Source: Megaera polyxenophila (lineage in GTDB: Bacteria; Pseudomonadota; Alphaproteobacteria; Rickettsiales; Rickettsiaceae). From it: a stretch of 64,000 nucleotides of DNA. The stretch covers positions 1,550,001 through 1,614,000 of the forward strand of contig NZ_CP104166.1 of the NCBI RefSeq assembly GCF_029982035.1, in the 5' to 3' direction. Below are positions 27,216 through 36,499 of the stretch, piece after piece. Each line of letters opens with the position of its first letter. Within the stretch, counting starts at the first letter, position 1. A program made the translations under genes and the position numbers. Below the pieces are notes generated by a model that had not been told where the DNA came from, did no database searches, and saw nothing but the letters and a program-made list of their open reading frames with translations.

Positions 27216-27484
27216 TTTAAGAATCAATTAATTCTATACTTATATAATAATCCCTTATTAGTTGAAATATAAGCAAATTATGAATAATTTATTAAATTAT
27301 TTTCTTTAGTGCTACAGATTAAAAAATGGAACATCATTTAAGTAGGACAATACTTACTTCCCGGGTTTCATAGGTAAGGCAAAGTCTCGTATAAAAGATA
27401 AATTCACAGGTTTTTACTTTAGTGTAAGGAATAAAGGAATACTGCAAGAAAGAATTTTAAGTATTATCCCGTATAGTACTGTTT

Positions 27485-27709
27485 TTATTTAGAAGAAATT
27501 TTCAATTTTTTTCTGGGAGGAATAAAAAGTGATTCTGATTCATTAGCACCTTTTTGTTTATTCTGTTCCATAATACCAACATAATAAACTCCGTTTTTTA
27601 CTAGACTTATTATGTTCCATCCGGATTCCATATCTTCTTTTACAGCTTCAAATTCAGGGCTATTATCAGTAAATGAGATAAATTTCTGTATCGGTTTTTT
27701 ATGTACCAT
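27485..27709 (-). CDS. Hypothetical small protein (74 aa)
   Basis: A short minus-strand frame between the SpoT-like gene and the pdh promoter. The protein (MVHKKPIQKFISFTDNSPEF...) is hydrophilic, has a central segment that reads like a small alpha/beta fold (AVKEDMESGWNIISLVKNGVYYVGIME) and ends in a basic tail (PPRKKLKISSK). The amino-acid composition is natural for a real gene, but no ribosome site is visible before the ATG and I do not recognise the family. It is kept as a probable gene because no larger frame covers this stretch. Confidence 0.5.
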   Translation of the reverse strand: MVHKKPIQKFISFTDNSPEFEAVKEDMESGWNIISLVKNGVYYVGIMEQNKQKGANESESLFIPPRKKLKISSK

Positions 27710-27905
27710 AAGTATTTAAAATTAATAATTTAACTTGTATTTAATTTTTGGTGGCAATAATAGGTAAACTATTGCAAAAAAGCAAATAAAATAATTTTCA
27801 ACCTTATCCATAAGGAATTAGTAAATCTTATATCAATAAAATTAATTTTAACTTAAGATTTTAACCCTTGGTATTTTTTCTTAACCGTTTATATGTCCCT
27901 AACTA

Positions 27906-27934
27906 TTGACAACATATTAGTCCTCTATTATGTT
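27906..27934 (+). promoter_or_regulatory. Probable sigma-70 promoter of the pdh operon
   Basis: TTGACA at 27906-27911 and TATGTT at 27929-27934 are separated by 17 bases. Transcription would start near 27941, about 20 bases before the pdhA ATG, giving a very short leader. The -35 box is a perfect consensus match. Confidence 0.6.
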
Positions 27935-27962
27935 CGAGGTTTATTTATTTTAATGAAATAAT

Positions 27963-28946
27963 ATGATTGAATTTAAACCAAATAAATTAAAATTAAGCGC
28001 TTTGCAGTATGTACAATGCTATGAGAAAATGCTGCTTATTCGTCGTTTTGAAGAAAAGTGCGGTCAATTTTACGGCATGGGGTTAATAGGTGGTTTCTGT
28101 CATTTGTATATTGGTCAGGAAGCTGTAATTATGGGGTTTGAATTTGCTAAACAAAAAGGCGATAGTATGATTACTAGCTATCGCGATCATGCGCATATTA
28201 TTATGTCTGGCATTGATCCGAAATTCGTGATGGCGGAACTTACCGGTAGAGCATCTGGTTGTTCTAAAGGTAAAGGCGGTTCAATGCACATGTTTGATAT
28301 TCCAGGAAAATTTTATGGTGGTCATGGTATTGTCGGAGCGCAAGTGCCTATAGGAACAGGTCTTGCATTTGCTGAAAAGTATAATAATACTAAAAATATT
28401 TGCTATACTTTTCTAGGTGATGGAGCTGTAAATCAAGGGCAGGTTTATGAGGCCTTTAATATGGCTTCCTTGTGGAAATTGCCTGTTGTTTATGTTATTG
28501 AAAATAATGAATATTCAATGGGGACGGCAGTAAAGAGATCTACTTCCATGGGTGAATTATATAAAAAAGGCGAGTCATTTGGTATAGCTGGTATTCAAGT
28601 AAATGGTATGGATGTCGATGCTGTTTATAATGCTGCGGTTTTTGCCTCTGATTATGCAAGGTCTGGTGCTGGGCCAATAATTGTTGAAGTAAAGACATAT
28701 AGATTTAGAGGGCATTCAATGTCTGATCCTGCGAAATATAGAACAAAAGAAGAGGTAGAACAGTATAAGGGTCGTGACCCATTAGTAGATGTTAGAAATA
28801 TTATCGTAGATAATAAATATGCAAGCGAAGAAGATCTAAAAACTATAGAGAAAAAAGTTAAGTTGAAAATAGCGGAAGTGGAAGAGTTTGCTACATCAGA
28901 GCCTTTACCGGATGAAAGCGAGTTGTTTACAGATATATATAAATAA
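27963..28946 (+). CDS. pdhA: Pyruvate dehydrogenase E1 component, alpha subunit
   Basis: 327 residues, normal for the alpha2beta2-type E1. It decarboxylates pyruvate with thiamine diphosphate and passes the acetyl group to the E2 lipoyl arm. The TPP-binding stretch starts GDGAVNQGQ (about residue 155) and ends near VIENN. The conserved GGSMHMF and the phosphorylation-loop-like RFRGHSMSDPAKYR are present. It heads a four-gene operon, with pdhB 11 bases downstream. It supplies acetyl-CoA to the TCA cycle, which matters in a bacterium lacking glycolysis. Confidence 0.97.
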   Translation: MIEFKPNKLKLSALQYVQCYEKMLLIRRFEEKCGQFYGMGLIGGFCHLYIGQEAVIMGFEFAKQKGDSMITSYRDHAHIIMSGIDPKFVMAELTGRASGCSKGKGGSMHMFDIPGKFYGGHGIVGAQVPIGTGLAFAEKYNNTKNICYTFLGDGAVNQGQVYEAFNMASLWKLPVVYVIENNEYSMGTAVKRSTSMGELYKKGESFGIAGIQVNGMDVDAVYNAAVFASDYARSGAGPIIVEVKTYRFRGHSMSDPAKYRTKEEVEQYKGRDPLVDVRNIIVDNKYASEEDLKTIEKKVKLKIAEVEEFATSEPLPDESELFTDIYK

Positions 28947-28957
28947 AGGGTGCATAT

Positions 28958-29935
28958 ATGGCAGAAATAACAGTTAGGGAAGCTCTGCAGCTGGCTATGA
29001 AAGAGGAAATGCAGAGAGACGAGAGAGTTTTTATTCTGGGTGAGGAGGTAGCAGAGTACCAGGGAGCATATAAGATAACGCAAGGTCTGCTTCAGGAGTT
29101 TGGGCCAAAGAGAGTAATAGATAGTCCAATTAGTGAACATGGATTTACAGGGCTAGCTATTGGAGCGGCTTTTGGAGGGCTTAGGCCGATAGTAGAGTTC
29201 ATGACTTTTAATTTTGCGATGCAGGCTTTTGATCAAATAGTTAATTCTGCTGCTAAAACAAATTATATGTCTGGAGGACAACTTGGCTGCCCAATAGTTT
29301 TTAGAGGACCAAATGGAGCAGCTGCCCGTGTTGCTGCCCAGCATAGCCAGAATTTTGCCGCAATATATTCCCATATACCTGGGCTTAAGGTAATAGCTCC
29401 TTATAGTGCTGATGATGCAAAAGGGCTGTTAATAAGCGCTATCAGAGATGATAATCCGGTTATTTTTTTAGAAAATGAGATAATGTATGGTAGGAGTTTT
29501 GAGATACCAGATGTTATTGAGCCAATTCCTATTGGCAAAGCACGAATAGTAAAAGAAGGGGCTGATGTAACAATTTTGGCTTTTTCCCTGCAAGTTGGGA
29601 TGGCAATCGAGGCGGCAAATATTTTAGCAGAAGAAAATATTGATGCCGAAATAATAGATTTAAGAACGATAAAACCGCTTGATATTGAAACTATATTAGA
29701 ATCAGTTCGCAAGACGAATCGGTTAATATCTGTGGAAGAAGGGTGGTTTTTTGCTGGAATCGGCGCAACTATTAGTTCTATAGTAATAAGAGAAGCTTTT
29801 GATTATTTAGATGCTGCTCCAGAGGTTGTATCGGGAAAAGACGTACCATTACCTTATGCCGAGAATCTTGAGAAGATGTCATTGCCGACGGTAGAAGAGA
29901 TAATAGCAGCTGCCAAAAGAGCATGTTACAGGTAA
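28958..29935 (+). CDS. pdhB: Pyruvate dehydrogenase E1 component, beta subunit
   Basis: 325 residues, full length for E1-beta. Typical segments are VFILGEEVAEYQGAYK, PISEHGFTGLAIGAAFGGL, EFMTFNFAMQAFDQIVNSAA and a C-terminal transketolase domain (DLRTIKPLDIETILESVRKT, ISVEEGW). Unlike some proteobacterial homologues, it has no fused N-terminal lipoyl domain. It pairs with PdhA to form the active E1 sites. An AAAGGGTG site lies just before the ATG, and pdhC begins 30 bases after its stop. Confidence 0.97.
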   Translation: MAEITVREALQLAMKEEMQRDERVFILGEEVAEYQGAYKITQGLLQEFGPKRVIDSPISEHGFTGLAIGAAFGGLRPIVEFMTFNFAMQAFDQIVNSAAKTNYMSGGQLGCPIVFRGPNGAAARVAAQHSQNFAAIYSHIPGLKVIAPYSADDAKGLLISAIRDDNPVIFLENEIMYGRSFEIPDVIEPIPIGKARIVKEGADVTILAFSLQVGMAIEAANILAEENIDAEIIDLRTIKPLDIETILESVRKTNRLISVEEGWFFAGIGATISSIVIREAFDYLDAAPEVVSGKDVPLPYAENLEKMSLPTVEEIIAAAKRACYR

Positions 29936-29965
29936 TTTCCAGAATAATTTCGATAAAAGGTTCAT

Positions 29966-31213
29966 ATGCCAATAAAAATTTTAATGCCAGCACTATCGCC
30001 GACCATGACCGAGGGGAATCTTGCTAAATGGGTCAAAAAAGAGGGAGAAAAAATTTCTGCAGGTGAGGTAATTGCAGAAATCGAAACTGATAAAGCTACT
30101 ATGGAAGTAGAAGCCGTAGATGAGGGGATCATCGCAAAGATCCTTATTCCAGAAGGAACAGAAGGTGTTCAGGTTAATTCGTTAATTGCTGTTCTGGTTG
30201 AAGGAGATGAAGGAGACGCTGATGTAGAGGCTTTTATTGCCAAATTTAGTACTTCCCCAAAACCGGTTGAACAAATTGCTGAAGAAAAAACCCAAGCACC
30301 TGCCGAGGCGAAACTAGCAAGCATTTCTGTCCCTAACGCTCCTGCTCAAGGTGTAAGTACGAATAAACGAATATTTGCGTCACCCCTAGCTAAAAGAATT
30401 GCCAGTATAGAAGGGATATCTTTGTCTAATATTGTTGGATCAGGTCCACATGGACGCATAATTAAAAATGATGTTTTATCTGCTGCTAAAAGTAGTAAAG
30501 GATCTATAAGGAGGGATAAAGAGGAATATTGTTTGGTTCCCAATAATAATATGCGCAAAGTGATCGCTAAAAGATTGCTTGAATCAAAACTTACCGTGCC
30601 TCATTTTTATCTTTCAATAGAATGTGTAATGGATTCGGTACTTAATGTACGGGCGCAGATCAATGCTAATTTTGAGAGTGATAAAGATAAAAGATTATCA
30701 GTAAATGATTTTATTATTTTAGCTTGCGGAAAAGCCTTAAAGGAAGTACCAGCAGCAAATGCTAGTTGGACTGATAGTGCGATTATGCTCTATAATAATG
30801 TTGATATTTCTGTAGCTGTAGCTATTGAAGGAGGGCTTATTACTCCGATTATTAAGAATGCCGATCAGAAAGATATCGTTAAAATTTCATCTGAAATGAA
30901 AGATCTAGCAAAAAGAGCGAGAGAAAATGCTCTTGCGCCTGAAGAATTTCAAGGCGGCGGGTTTAGTATTTCCAATTTAGGTATGTACGGAATTAAAAGC
31001 TTTAGTGCTATCGTTAATCCACCGCAGGGTTGTATCATGGCTGTAGGTATGAGCTCAAAGCGTCCGGTAATTATTGACGATAAAGTAGAAATACGAACTA
31101 TTATGGATGTTACGCTTTCATGTGATCACAGAGTAGTTGATGGTGCAGTCGGGGCAGAATTTTTAGCAGCTTTTAAGAAATATATTGAAGCTCCGATTCT
31201 AATGTTTGTTTAA
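29966..31213 (+). CDS. pdhC: Dihydrolipoamide acetyltransferase (PDH E2)
   Basis: 415 residues with one N-terminal lipoyl domain (lipoylated Lys43 in EIETDKATMEVEA), then a proline/alanine linker and an E1/E3-binding domain (ASPLAKRIASIEGISLSNIVGSGPHG split over about residues 137-165). The C-terminal acetyltransferase domain has the active-site motif SCDHRVVDGAVG. It transfers the acetyl group from the lipoyl arm to CoA and forms the complex core. Length and single lipoyl domain match alphaproteobacterial E2. Confidence 0.97.
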   Translation: MPIKILMPALSPTMTEGNLAKWVKKEGEKISAGEVIAEIETDKATMEVEAVDEGIIAKILIPEGTEGVQVNSLIAVLVEGDEGDADVEAFIAKFSTSPKPVEQIAEEKTQAPAEAKLASISVPNAPAQGVSTNKRIFASPLAKRIASIEGISLSNIVGSGPHGRIIKNDVLSAAKSSKGSIRRDKEEYCLVPNNNMRKVIAKRLLESKLTVPHFYLSIECVMDSVLNVRAQINANFESDKDKRLSVNDFIILACGKALKEVPAANASWTDSAIMLYNNVDISVAVAIEGGLITPIIKNADQKDIVKISSEMKDLAKRARENALAPEEFQGGGFSISNLGMYGIKSFSAIVNPPQGCIMAVGMSSKRPVIIDDKVEIRTIMDVTLSCDHRVVDGAVGAEFLAAFKKYIEAPILMFV

Positions 31214-31243
31214 TAAAAAATCTTTTACAGAGGGCCAGAATAT

Positions 31244-32632
31244 ATGGAAAAATTTGATGTGATAGTTATTGGTGGTGGTCCTGGCGGTTATGTTGCAGCT
31301 ATTAGAGCATCTCAACTAGGTTTAAAAACGGCAGTTATTGAAAAAGAGCATCTTGGTGGTATTTGCCTTAATTGGGGGTGTATACCTACTAAAGCCTTAT
31401 TAAAGTCGGCTGAATTATTACAGAAAATAAAACACGCAGAAGAATTTGGTATTATTACTGAAAAAGCAAATTTTGATATAAAGAAAATCGTTAATCGTTC
31501 ACGTAGTATCTCAGCTAAATTAGTTGGAGGTATTAAGGGCTTGCTAAAGAAAAATAAAGTAACAATCTTTGAAGGAACTGCCAAAATCAGTAGTCCGAAA
31601 TCAGTTCTAATTGAAGGAAAAGGCCAAAAAACTTCTTTAGAAGCAAAAAATATTATTATTGCAACTGGTGCTAGAGCAAGAATCCTAGATGGTTTTAAAC
31701 CAGACGGCAAGAATATCTGGACTTATAGAGAGGCTTTAATACCGGAATCAGTCCCAAAATCTATGGTTATTGTTGGTTCAGGAGCTATAGGTATTGAATT
31801 TGCATCTTTTTATAATGCTCTTGGCGTTCAGGTGACTGTACTTGAAGCAGCCTCGCAAATTTTACCGATGGAAGATGAGGAAATATCAGCTATTGCAAAA
31901 AAATCTTTTGAAACAAAAGGGATAAAATTTTATACTGCTATTAAACTAGAAGGAAAGGAAATTAGCAATAACACCGTTAGAGTTGCATTTTTGCAAAATT
32001 ATACTAAGATGTTGGTAGAAGCAGAAGTGTTATTGATGGCTGTCGGGATAACCGCTAATATCGAGGATTTAGGTCTAGAAAATACGAAGGTAAAACTTGA
32101 TCGTGGTCATATAGCTACTAATGGTGTATGCCAAACAGCCGAGGCAAATATTTATGCAATCGGAGATGTCGCAGGAGCGCCATGGCTTGCTCATAAGGCA
32201 AGTCATGAGGGAATAATTGCAGTAGAGCATATTGCTGGTAAGAAGCCACATGAGCTAAATAAATTAAATATTCCCGGCTGTACTTATTCTACGCCCCAGA
32301 TAGCAAGTGTTGGAATGACTGAAAAAGCTGCTCTCGCTGCTGGCTATAAATTAAAAATAGGTCGTTTTCCTTTTTATGCAAATGGCAAGGCTTTGATTTT
32401 AGGCGATAGCGAGGGTCTTATAAAAACGATTTTTGATGCTAAAACCGGTGAATTATTAGGAGCGCATCTGGTTGGCTCTGATGTGACAGAATTGATACAT
32501 AGTTATGTAATTGCTAAATCTATGGAGGGGATAGAACTTGATTTTATTGAAGCAATTTTACCACATCCTACTCTTTCAGAGATGTTGCAGGAATCAGTTT
32601 TACAAGCATATAATAAACCAATTCATATATGA
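31244..32632 (+). CDS. lpd: Dihydrolipoamide dehydrogenase (E3)
   Basis: 462 residues. An FAD-binding GGGPGG motif at the N-terminus is followed by the redox disulfide CLNWGC (Cys41 and Cys46), an NAD-binding VGSGAIGIEFA segment and the C-terminal dimer-interface motif LPHPTLSE containing the catalytic His. It reoxidises the dihydrolipoyl group and reduces NAD+. Its place as the last gene of the pdh set suggests it mainly serves PDH, though E3 can be shared with the 2-oxoglutarate complex. Confidence 0.97.
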   Translation: MEKFDVIVIGGGPGGYVAAIRASQLGLKTAVIEKEHLGGICLNWGCIPTKALLKSAELLQKIKHAEEFGIITEKANFDIKKIVNRSRSISAKLVGGIKGLLKKNKVTIFEGTAKISSPKSVLIEGKGQKTSLEAKNIIIATGARARILDGFKPDGKNIWTYREALIPESVPKSMVIVGSGAIGIEFASFYNALGVQVTVLEAASQILPMEDEEISAIAKKSFETKGIKFYTAIKLEGKEISNNTVRVAFLQNYTKMLVEAEVLLMAVGITANIEDLGLENTKVKLDRGHIATNGVCQTAEANIYAIGDVAGAPWLAHKASHEGIIAVEHIAGKKPHELNKLNIPGCTYSTPQIASVGMTEKAALAAGYKLKIGRFPFYANGKALILGDSEGLIKTIFDAKTGELLGAHLVGSDVTELIHSYVIAKSMEGIELDFIEAILPHPTLSEMLQESVLQAYNKPIHI

Positions 32633-32671
32633 TGTAATCTTTAATATTTTTTTATTAAAAGGGATAGGGGT

Positions 32672-33301
32672 ATGACTGACGAGTTACGTTTACTGCAGAT
32701 ATTAAATGCAAGATTTTTGCATGATCTTTCCAGTTCTGTTGGTACCGTCTCTAATTGTTTAAGCTTAATTGATACACATAACAAAGATATTAGCAATAAA
32801 GCAAAGTTATTGGCTATTGAAGAATCTGGCAATTTGACAAAAAAGGTTAAAGTTTTTCGTGGGGTTTATGCTTCACCAGATGGTGATGCTCAAATGAGTG
32901 TTGTTTATTTGACCAAATTGTTTCAGGATTTTTACTCAAATAATAATAAGGTAGAACTAGATATAAAGTTTGAAACGGGAGTGCTATATTTAGAAAGCTT
33001 GCTTGCGAAAGCGTCTTTGTGTTTAGGTATGATTATTTCCGAAGCTAGTATAGGTGGCGGTAAACTGTCTTTCTTTTGCGGTAACGACACAAGTAATAAT
33101 TTCACCAAAATAACTTTTAATAGTGAAGATTTGAAATTGAACGATGAAACTTGGGATATACTAACCGGTAGAAAGGATAGGGAAATTAATATTAAAAATT
33201 GCCGTGAATTTTACATCCGTAATTTATGTGAGAAAAGCGGATATAAAATTAGCGCCAATAAAAAAAGGAATAGCCTAGAGTGTAAGTTTCTTAAGGCTTG
33301 A
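32672..33301 (+). CDS. chpT: ChpT-like histidine phosphotransferase
   Basis: 209 residues. The N-terminal helix LNARFLHDLSSSVGTVSNCL matches the ChpT/HPTransfase pattern, with His17 as the likely phospho-acceptor. A second helix of the dimeric bundle (LLAIEESGNLTKKVKVFR) follows, then a degenerate HATPase-like fold without the ATP-binding N and G boxes. In alphaproteobacteria ChpT relays phosphate from CckA to CtrA and CpdR in cell-cycle control. The gene follows lpd by 39 bases and precedes fumC, so it may be co-transcribed with pdh. The call rests on motif pattern, not on a search; a degenerate histidine kinase remnant is the alternative. Confidence 0.7.
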   Translation: MTDELRLLQILNARFLHDLSSSVGTVSNCLSLIDTHNKDISNKAKLLAIEESGNLTKKVKVFRGVYASPDGDAQMSVVYLTKLFQDFYSNNNKVELDIKFETGVLYLESLLAKASLCLGMIISEASIGGGKLSFFCGNDTSNNFTKITFNSEDLKLNDETWDILTGRKDREINIKNCREFYIRNLCEKSGYKISANKKRNSLECKFLKA

Positions 33302-33340
33302 TATTTATCATCCATAAAGGTTTATAGCAGAGGAATTGGT

Positions 33341-34732
33341 ATGGCTAGTTACAGAAAAGAAACCGATTCAATTGGTGAAATTGAGGTTAGTGAAGAAGTA
33401 TATTGGGGAGCACAAACACAAAGATCTCTAAATAATTTCAAAATTGCAGATCAAAAAATGCCGAAAGAAATAATTAAGGCACTTGCAATCTTAAAAAGAT
33501 GCGCAGCGTTAGTTAATTCTAAAATTGGTAAATTGGATTCTAAAATAGCAGAAGAAATAGTAAAAGCTGCCGATAGAATTATTACTGGCCAGCTCAGTGA
33601 TAATTTTCCTTTGGTAGTTTGGCAAACCGGCTCTGGAACCCAGACTAATATGAATATGAACGAGGTTTTAGCCTCTATTGCTAATGAAAAACTAACCGGT
33701 AAAAGAGGTGGAAAGACACCGGTACATCCAAACGATCATGTCAATATGGGACAATCATCAAATGATTCTTTTCCAACGGCAATGCATATTGCGGCAGTTA
33801 TTACTACTTATGAAAAACTACTTCCAGCTTTAACCAAATTACATCAAAGTCTTGCTGCAAAAGCAAAAGCATGGAGTAAAATAGTTAAAATAGGTAGAAC
33901 CCATTTGCAAGACGCAACTCCTGTTACATTAGGACAAGAATTTTCCGGATATGCTGCCCAAGTCGAATATTCTTTAGAAAGAATAGAACAATCTTTGGCC
34001 GGAGTACATTATCTCGCACAAGGCGGTACGGCTGTTGGAACAGGAATTAATTGCCACGAAAGTTTTGCAGAGAAATTTGCTGAAGAAGTAGCAGAATATA
34101 CTTCTTATAAATTCAAAACGGCAAAAAATAAGTTTGAAGCTTTAGCCTGTAATGATGCGTTAGTGGAATTTTCCGGCTCACTTAATACCCTTGCCGTGAG
34201 TATGATGAAAATAGCAAATGATATCAGGCTACTTGCTTCCGGGCCACGAAGTGGTATAGGCGAGCTTAATTTACCGGCGAATGAACCGGGTTCCTCAATT
34301 ATGCCAGGTAAAGTAAATCCGACTCAGTGTGAGGCTATGACCATGGTAGCTGCCCAGGTAATGGGGAATCACGTAGCAGTTACGATTGGAGGATCTAATG
34401 GTCATTTAGAGCTAAATGTTTTTAAACCTCTTATAATTCAGAATGTACTCCATTCTATAAATTTACTGGCTGATGCAATTATCAGTTTTGTCGATCATTG
34501 TATAGAGGATATAGAGCCAAATCGTGATAGAATAAAGTATCTTATGGATCAGTCTTTGATGCTTGTAACTGCTCTAAACCCTCATATTGGTTATGACAAG
34601 GCTGCAATAATTGCTAAAAAAGCTTATAAAGAAGGTTTATCTCTCAAAGAAGCTGCTACACAGCTCAATTTTATTTCAGACCAGGATTTTGATAAATTTG
34701 TTGTTCCAGAGCATATGGTTGGTAAGATTTAA
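33341..34732 (+). CDS. fumC: Class II fumarate hydratase
   Basis: 463 residues, full length for the iron-independent, heat-stable tetrameric fumarase. It interconverts fumarate and L-malate in the TCA cycle. Visible signatures are TGSGTQTNMNMNEVLA, HPNDHVNMGQSSND, IGRTHLQDATP and the superfamily signature GSSIMPGKVNPTQCE. It has a good ribosome site (AGAGGAA) and lies 39 bases after the ChpT-like gene. The IS5-like element begins about 100 bases after its stop without touching it. Confidence 0.97.
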   Translation: MASYRKETDSIGEIEVSEEVYWGAQTQRSLNNFKIADQKMPKEIIKALAILKRCAALVNSKIGKLDSKIAEEIVKAADRIITGQLSDNFPLVVWQTGSGTQTNMNMNEVLASIANEKLTGKRGGKTPVHPNDHVNMGQSSNDSFPTAMHIAAVITTYEKLLPALTKLHQSLAAKAKAWSKIVKIGRTHLQDATPVTLGQEFSGYAAQVEYSLERIEQSLAGVHYLAQGGTAVGTGINCHESFAEKFAEEVAEYTSYKFKTAKNKFEALACNDALVEFSGSLNTLAVSMMKIANDIRLLASGPRSGIGELNLPANEPGSSIMPGKVNPTQCEAMTMVAAQVMGNHVAVTIGGSNGHLELNVFKPLIIQNVLHSINLLADAIISFVDHCIEDIEPNRDRIKYLMDQSLMLVTALNPHIGYDKAAIIAKKAYKEGLSLKEAATQLNFISDQDFDKFVVPEHMVGKI

Positions 34733-34860
34733 ATCGCTAACTGTAGAGTTGTCTTTGAAGCACTTTCGTTGTTATACCTAAAACTGATATCTACTGCAAA
34801 ATTTCCAATCTAAACCTAGCCTTGCGGTTGATCTAATTAGTCTCTCCGTCAAAACTCTCT

Positions 34861-34880
34861 ACCCCTGAATTAGAAGGGGT
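34861..34880 (+). terminator. Terminator-like hairpin inside the IS left end
   Basis: The perfect 6-bp stem acccct/aggggt with an 8-base loop is followed by ttt. It lies just inside the left repeat and upstream of the transposase promoter. It could stop fumC read-through into the element, a common IS safeguard. Confidence 0.45.
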
Positions 34881-34897
34881 TTCATGTTATAAATGGC

Positions 34898-34926
34898 TTA
34901 CGAAATCCATAAGAAAATGTTATAAT
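34898..34926 (+). promoter_or_regulatory. Promoter of the IS5-like transposase
   Basis: TTACGA (34898-34903) and a perfect TATAAT (34921-34926) are 17 bases apart. Transcription would start near 34933, leaving about 25 bases before the transposase ATG at 34958. Confidence 0.7.
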
Positions 34927-34957
34927 TAGCGCATAAAGCTTATGGATTTTAAAGTAT

Positions 34958-36271
34958 ATGCCTATAGAAAATATTAGTTTTTCTCAAAAACAAGAAAGAT
35001 TATTTGGTGAAAAATTATCTATACAACTAAATCGCAAAAACAAATTATATAAACTGAGAGATTTGGTAAATTGGTCTGAACTTGAAGCGCTGGCATTAGC
35101 TAAGGTTGAAATCAAGCAATTCGGTAGAAATAAGAAGGATCATAGAGTAATGCTAGGACTATCAATGCTGCAAGCTATGTATAACGGTTCTGATTCGTTT
35201 ACGGAGGAAGAATTAAAGGAAAATATATATTGGCAATATTTTTGCGGCTATGAGTATATGCAACAAGATATTGACGTATCGGAGGCGACTATACGTAGAT
35301 TCCGCAATGCTCTGGGAGAGGAAGGATATAAAGAGATTCTAAAAGAGCTTTTGCGTATAGGACTGAAGGTCGGAGCACTCAAAAAAAAAGACTTGGAATC
35401 GGCGATTATAGATACGACTGTACAGATTAAGAATATCAAACATCCACATGACGTACATTTAATGGAGACCGCAAGAGCAAAAGTAGTAGATCTCTGTAAA
35501 CGACTTGGTATTTCGCTTAACGAGACATACGCCAAGAGTTTTAAATATAAGACGATCAAGCTTTGGAAGTACAAGGAAGATAGTAAAGCAAGGCAACGTA
35601 GAAAAATAATGATAAGCTTAAAAGTCCGCTTAGGTAGGTTGATCCGTATATGCTGGAGAGGTATAGAAAAATCAAAATTAGAACTATCTGCTGAGGATAG
35701 CGCCATTTTTACGAGAGTTAAAAATATTCATGCCCAGTCTGTGCTTAAGAAAAAGGACAAGGATATTTATAAAAAAGAGCATAAGATAGTCTATAGCTTT
35801 CATGCTCCGGAGGTAGAGTGTATCGGCAAGGGTAAAATGAATAAACCTTACGAATTTGGTAACAAAGTCGGGATTGCAGTAAGCGGCCGAGGCAACTTTA
35901 TTCTTGGGGTTAAATCTTTTCACGGTAACCCCTACGACGGACATACTTTAGATCAAACGGTATCGGAGCTGCGCAAGCTAAGTCCGGAGACTAGCAAAAT
36001 TTTTGTAGATCTTGGTTACACCGGCCATAACTTCAAAGAAAAAGGCAAGGTTTTTACCGCCAAGACCAAGAAAGCTTTATCAACCGATGACAAAAAGATG
36101 CAAAAGCGGAGAAGTGCAATTGAACCGATAATAGGTCATCTAAAGAATTTTGGTCGTATGGGTAGAAACTACCTTAAGGGAATAATTGGAGATATCGTTA
36201 ATCCGCTTATCTCTGCCGTTGGCTTGAATTTGCGTAGAATCACTAATATTCTCAAAGAATCCACCGCATAA
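34958..36271 (+). CDS. IS5-family-like transposase
   Basis: 437 residues. The N-terminal part has the IS5-type LVNWSELEALALAKVE segment and a following helical domain (DHRVMLGLSMLQAMYNGSD). The DDE residues appear in SAIIDTTVQ (first Asp), IFVDLGYTGHN (second Asp) and RRSAIEPIIGHLKN (Glu). A basic insertion (about residues 190-235) makes it longer than IS5 itself. The frame is complete and the terminal repeats are near-perfect, so it may still move. No clear ribosome site precedes the ATG. Confidence 0.92.
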   Translation: MPIENISFSQKQERLFGEKLSIQLNRKNKLYKLRDLVNWSELEALALAKVEIKQFGRNKKDHRVMLGLSMLQAMYNGSDSFTEEELKENIYWQYFCGYEYMQQDIDVSEATIRRFRNALGEEGYKEILKELLRIGLKVGALKKKDLESAIIDTTVQIKNIKHPHDVHLMETARAKVVDLCKRLGISLNETYAKSFKYKTIKLWKYKEDSKARQRRKIMISLKVRLGRLIRICWRGIEKSKLELSAEDSAIFTRVKNIHAQSVLKKKDKDIYKKEHKIVYSFHAPEVECIGKGKMNKPYEFGNKVGIAVSGRGNFILGVKSFHGNPYDGHTLDQTVSELRKLSPETSKIFVDLGYTGHNFKEKGKVFTAKTKKALSTDDKKMQKRRSAIEPIIGHLKNFGRMGRNYLKGIIGDIVNPLISAVGLNLRRITNILKESTA

Positions 36272-36499
36272 TAATTTTCCGAAAATCTTAATAATTTAAG
36301 CAATTAGCATTGCTCAAGAGAGAATCATGAGTAAATTGTGAATTTTTGCCATCATAGCACCTAAATTTTATATTTTTGGTAAAAAAATACCCCAAAAAAA
36401 TAAAAATGCGATGATTGACTTTTAAAATTATTAAAACTACATCAAAAATTTAGAATTTTGACGGAAAGACTAATTAGTTTGATACAACTTACTTCTCTA

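Larger units (their letters stand above)
34833..36477 (+). mobile_element. IS5-like insertion sequence
   Basis: The transposase gene is bracketed by 25-bp inverted repeats (34833-34857 and 36453-36477) that differ at two positions. The outer 8 bases on both sides are the palindrome CTAATTAG. They could be the repeat tips or an 8-bp target duplication, in which case the element is 34841-36469. A promoter and a terminator-like hairpin lie inside the left end. About 180 bases after the transposase stop are non-coding. It sits between fumC and gltX and breaks neither. Confidence 0.88.

Noticed and set aside
27370..27492. Open stretch reading ...FPGFIGKAKSRIKDKFTGFYFSV... on the plus strand
   Set aside because: About 40 codons, no start codon, closed upstream by a stop; could be a gene remnant but nothing identifies it.
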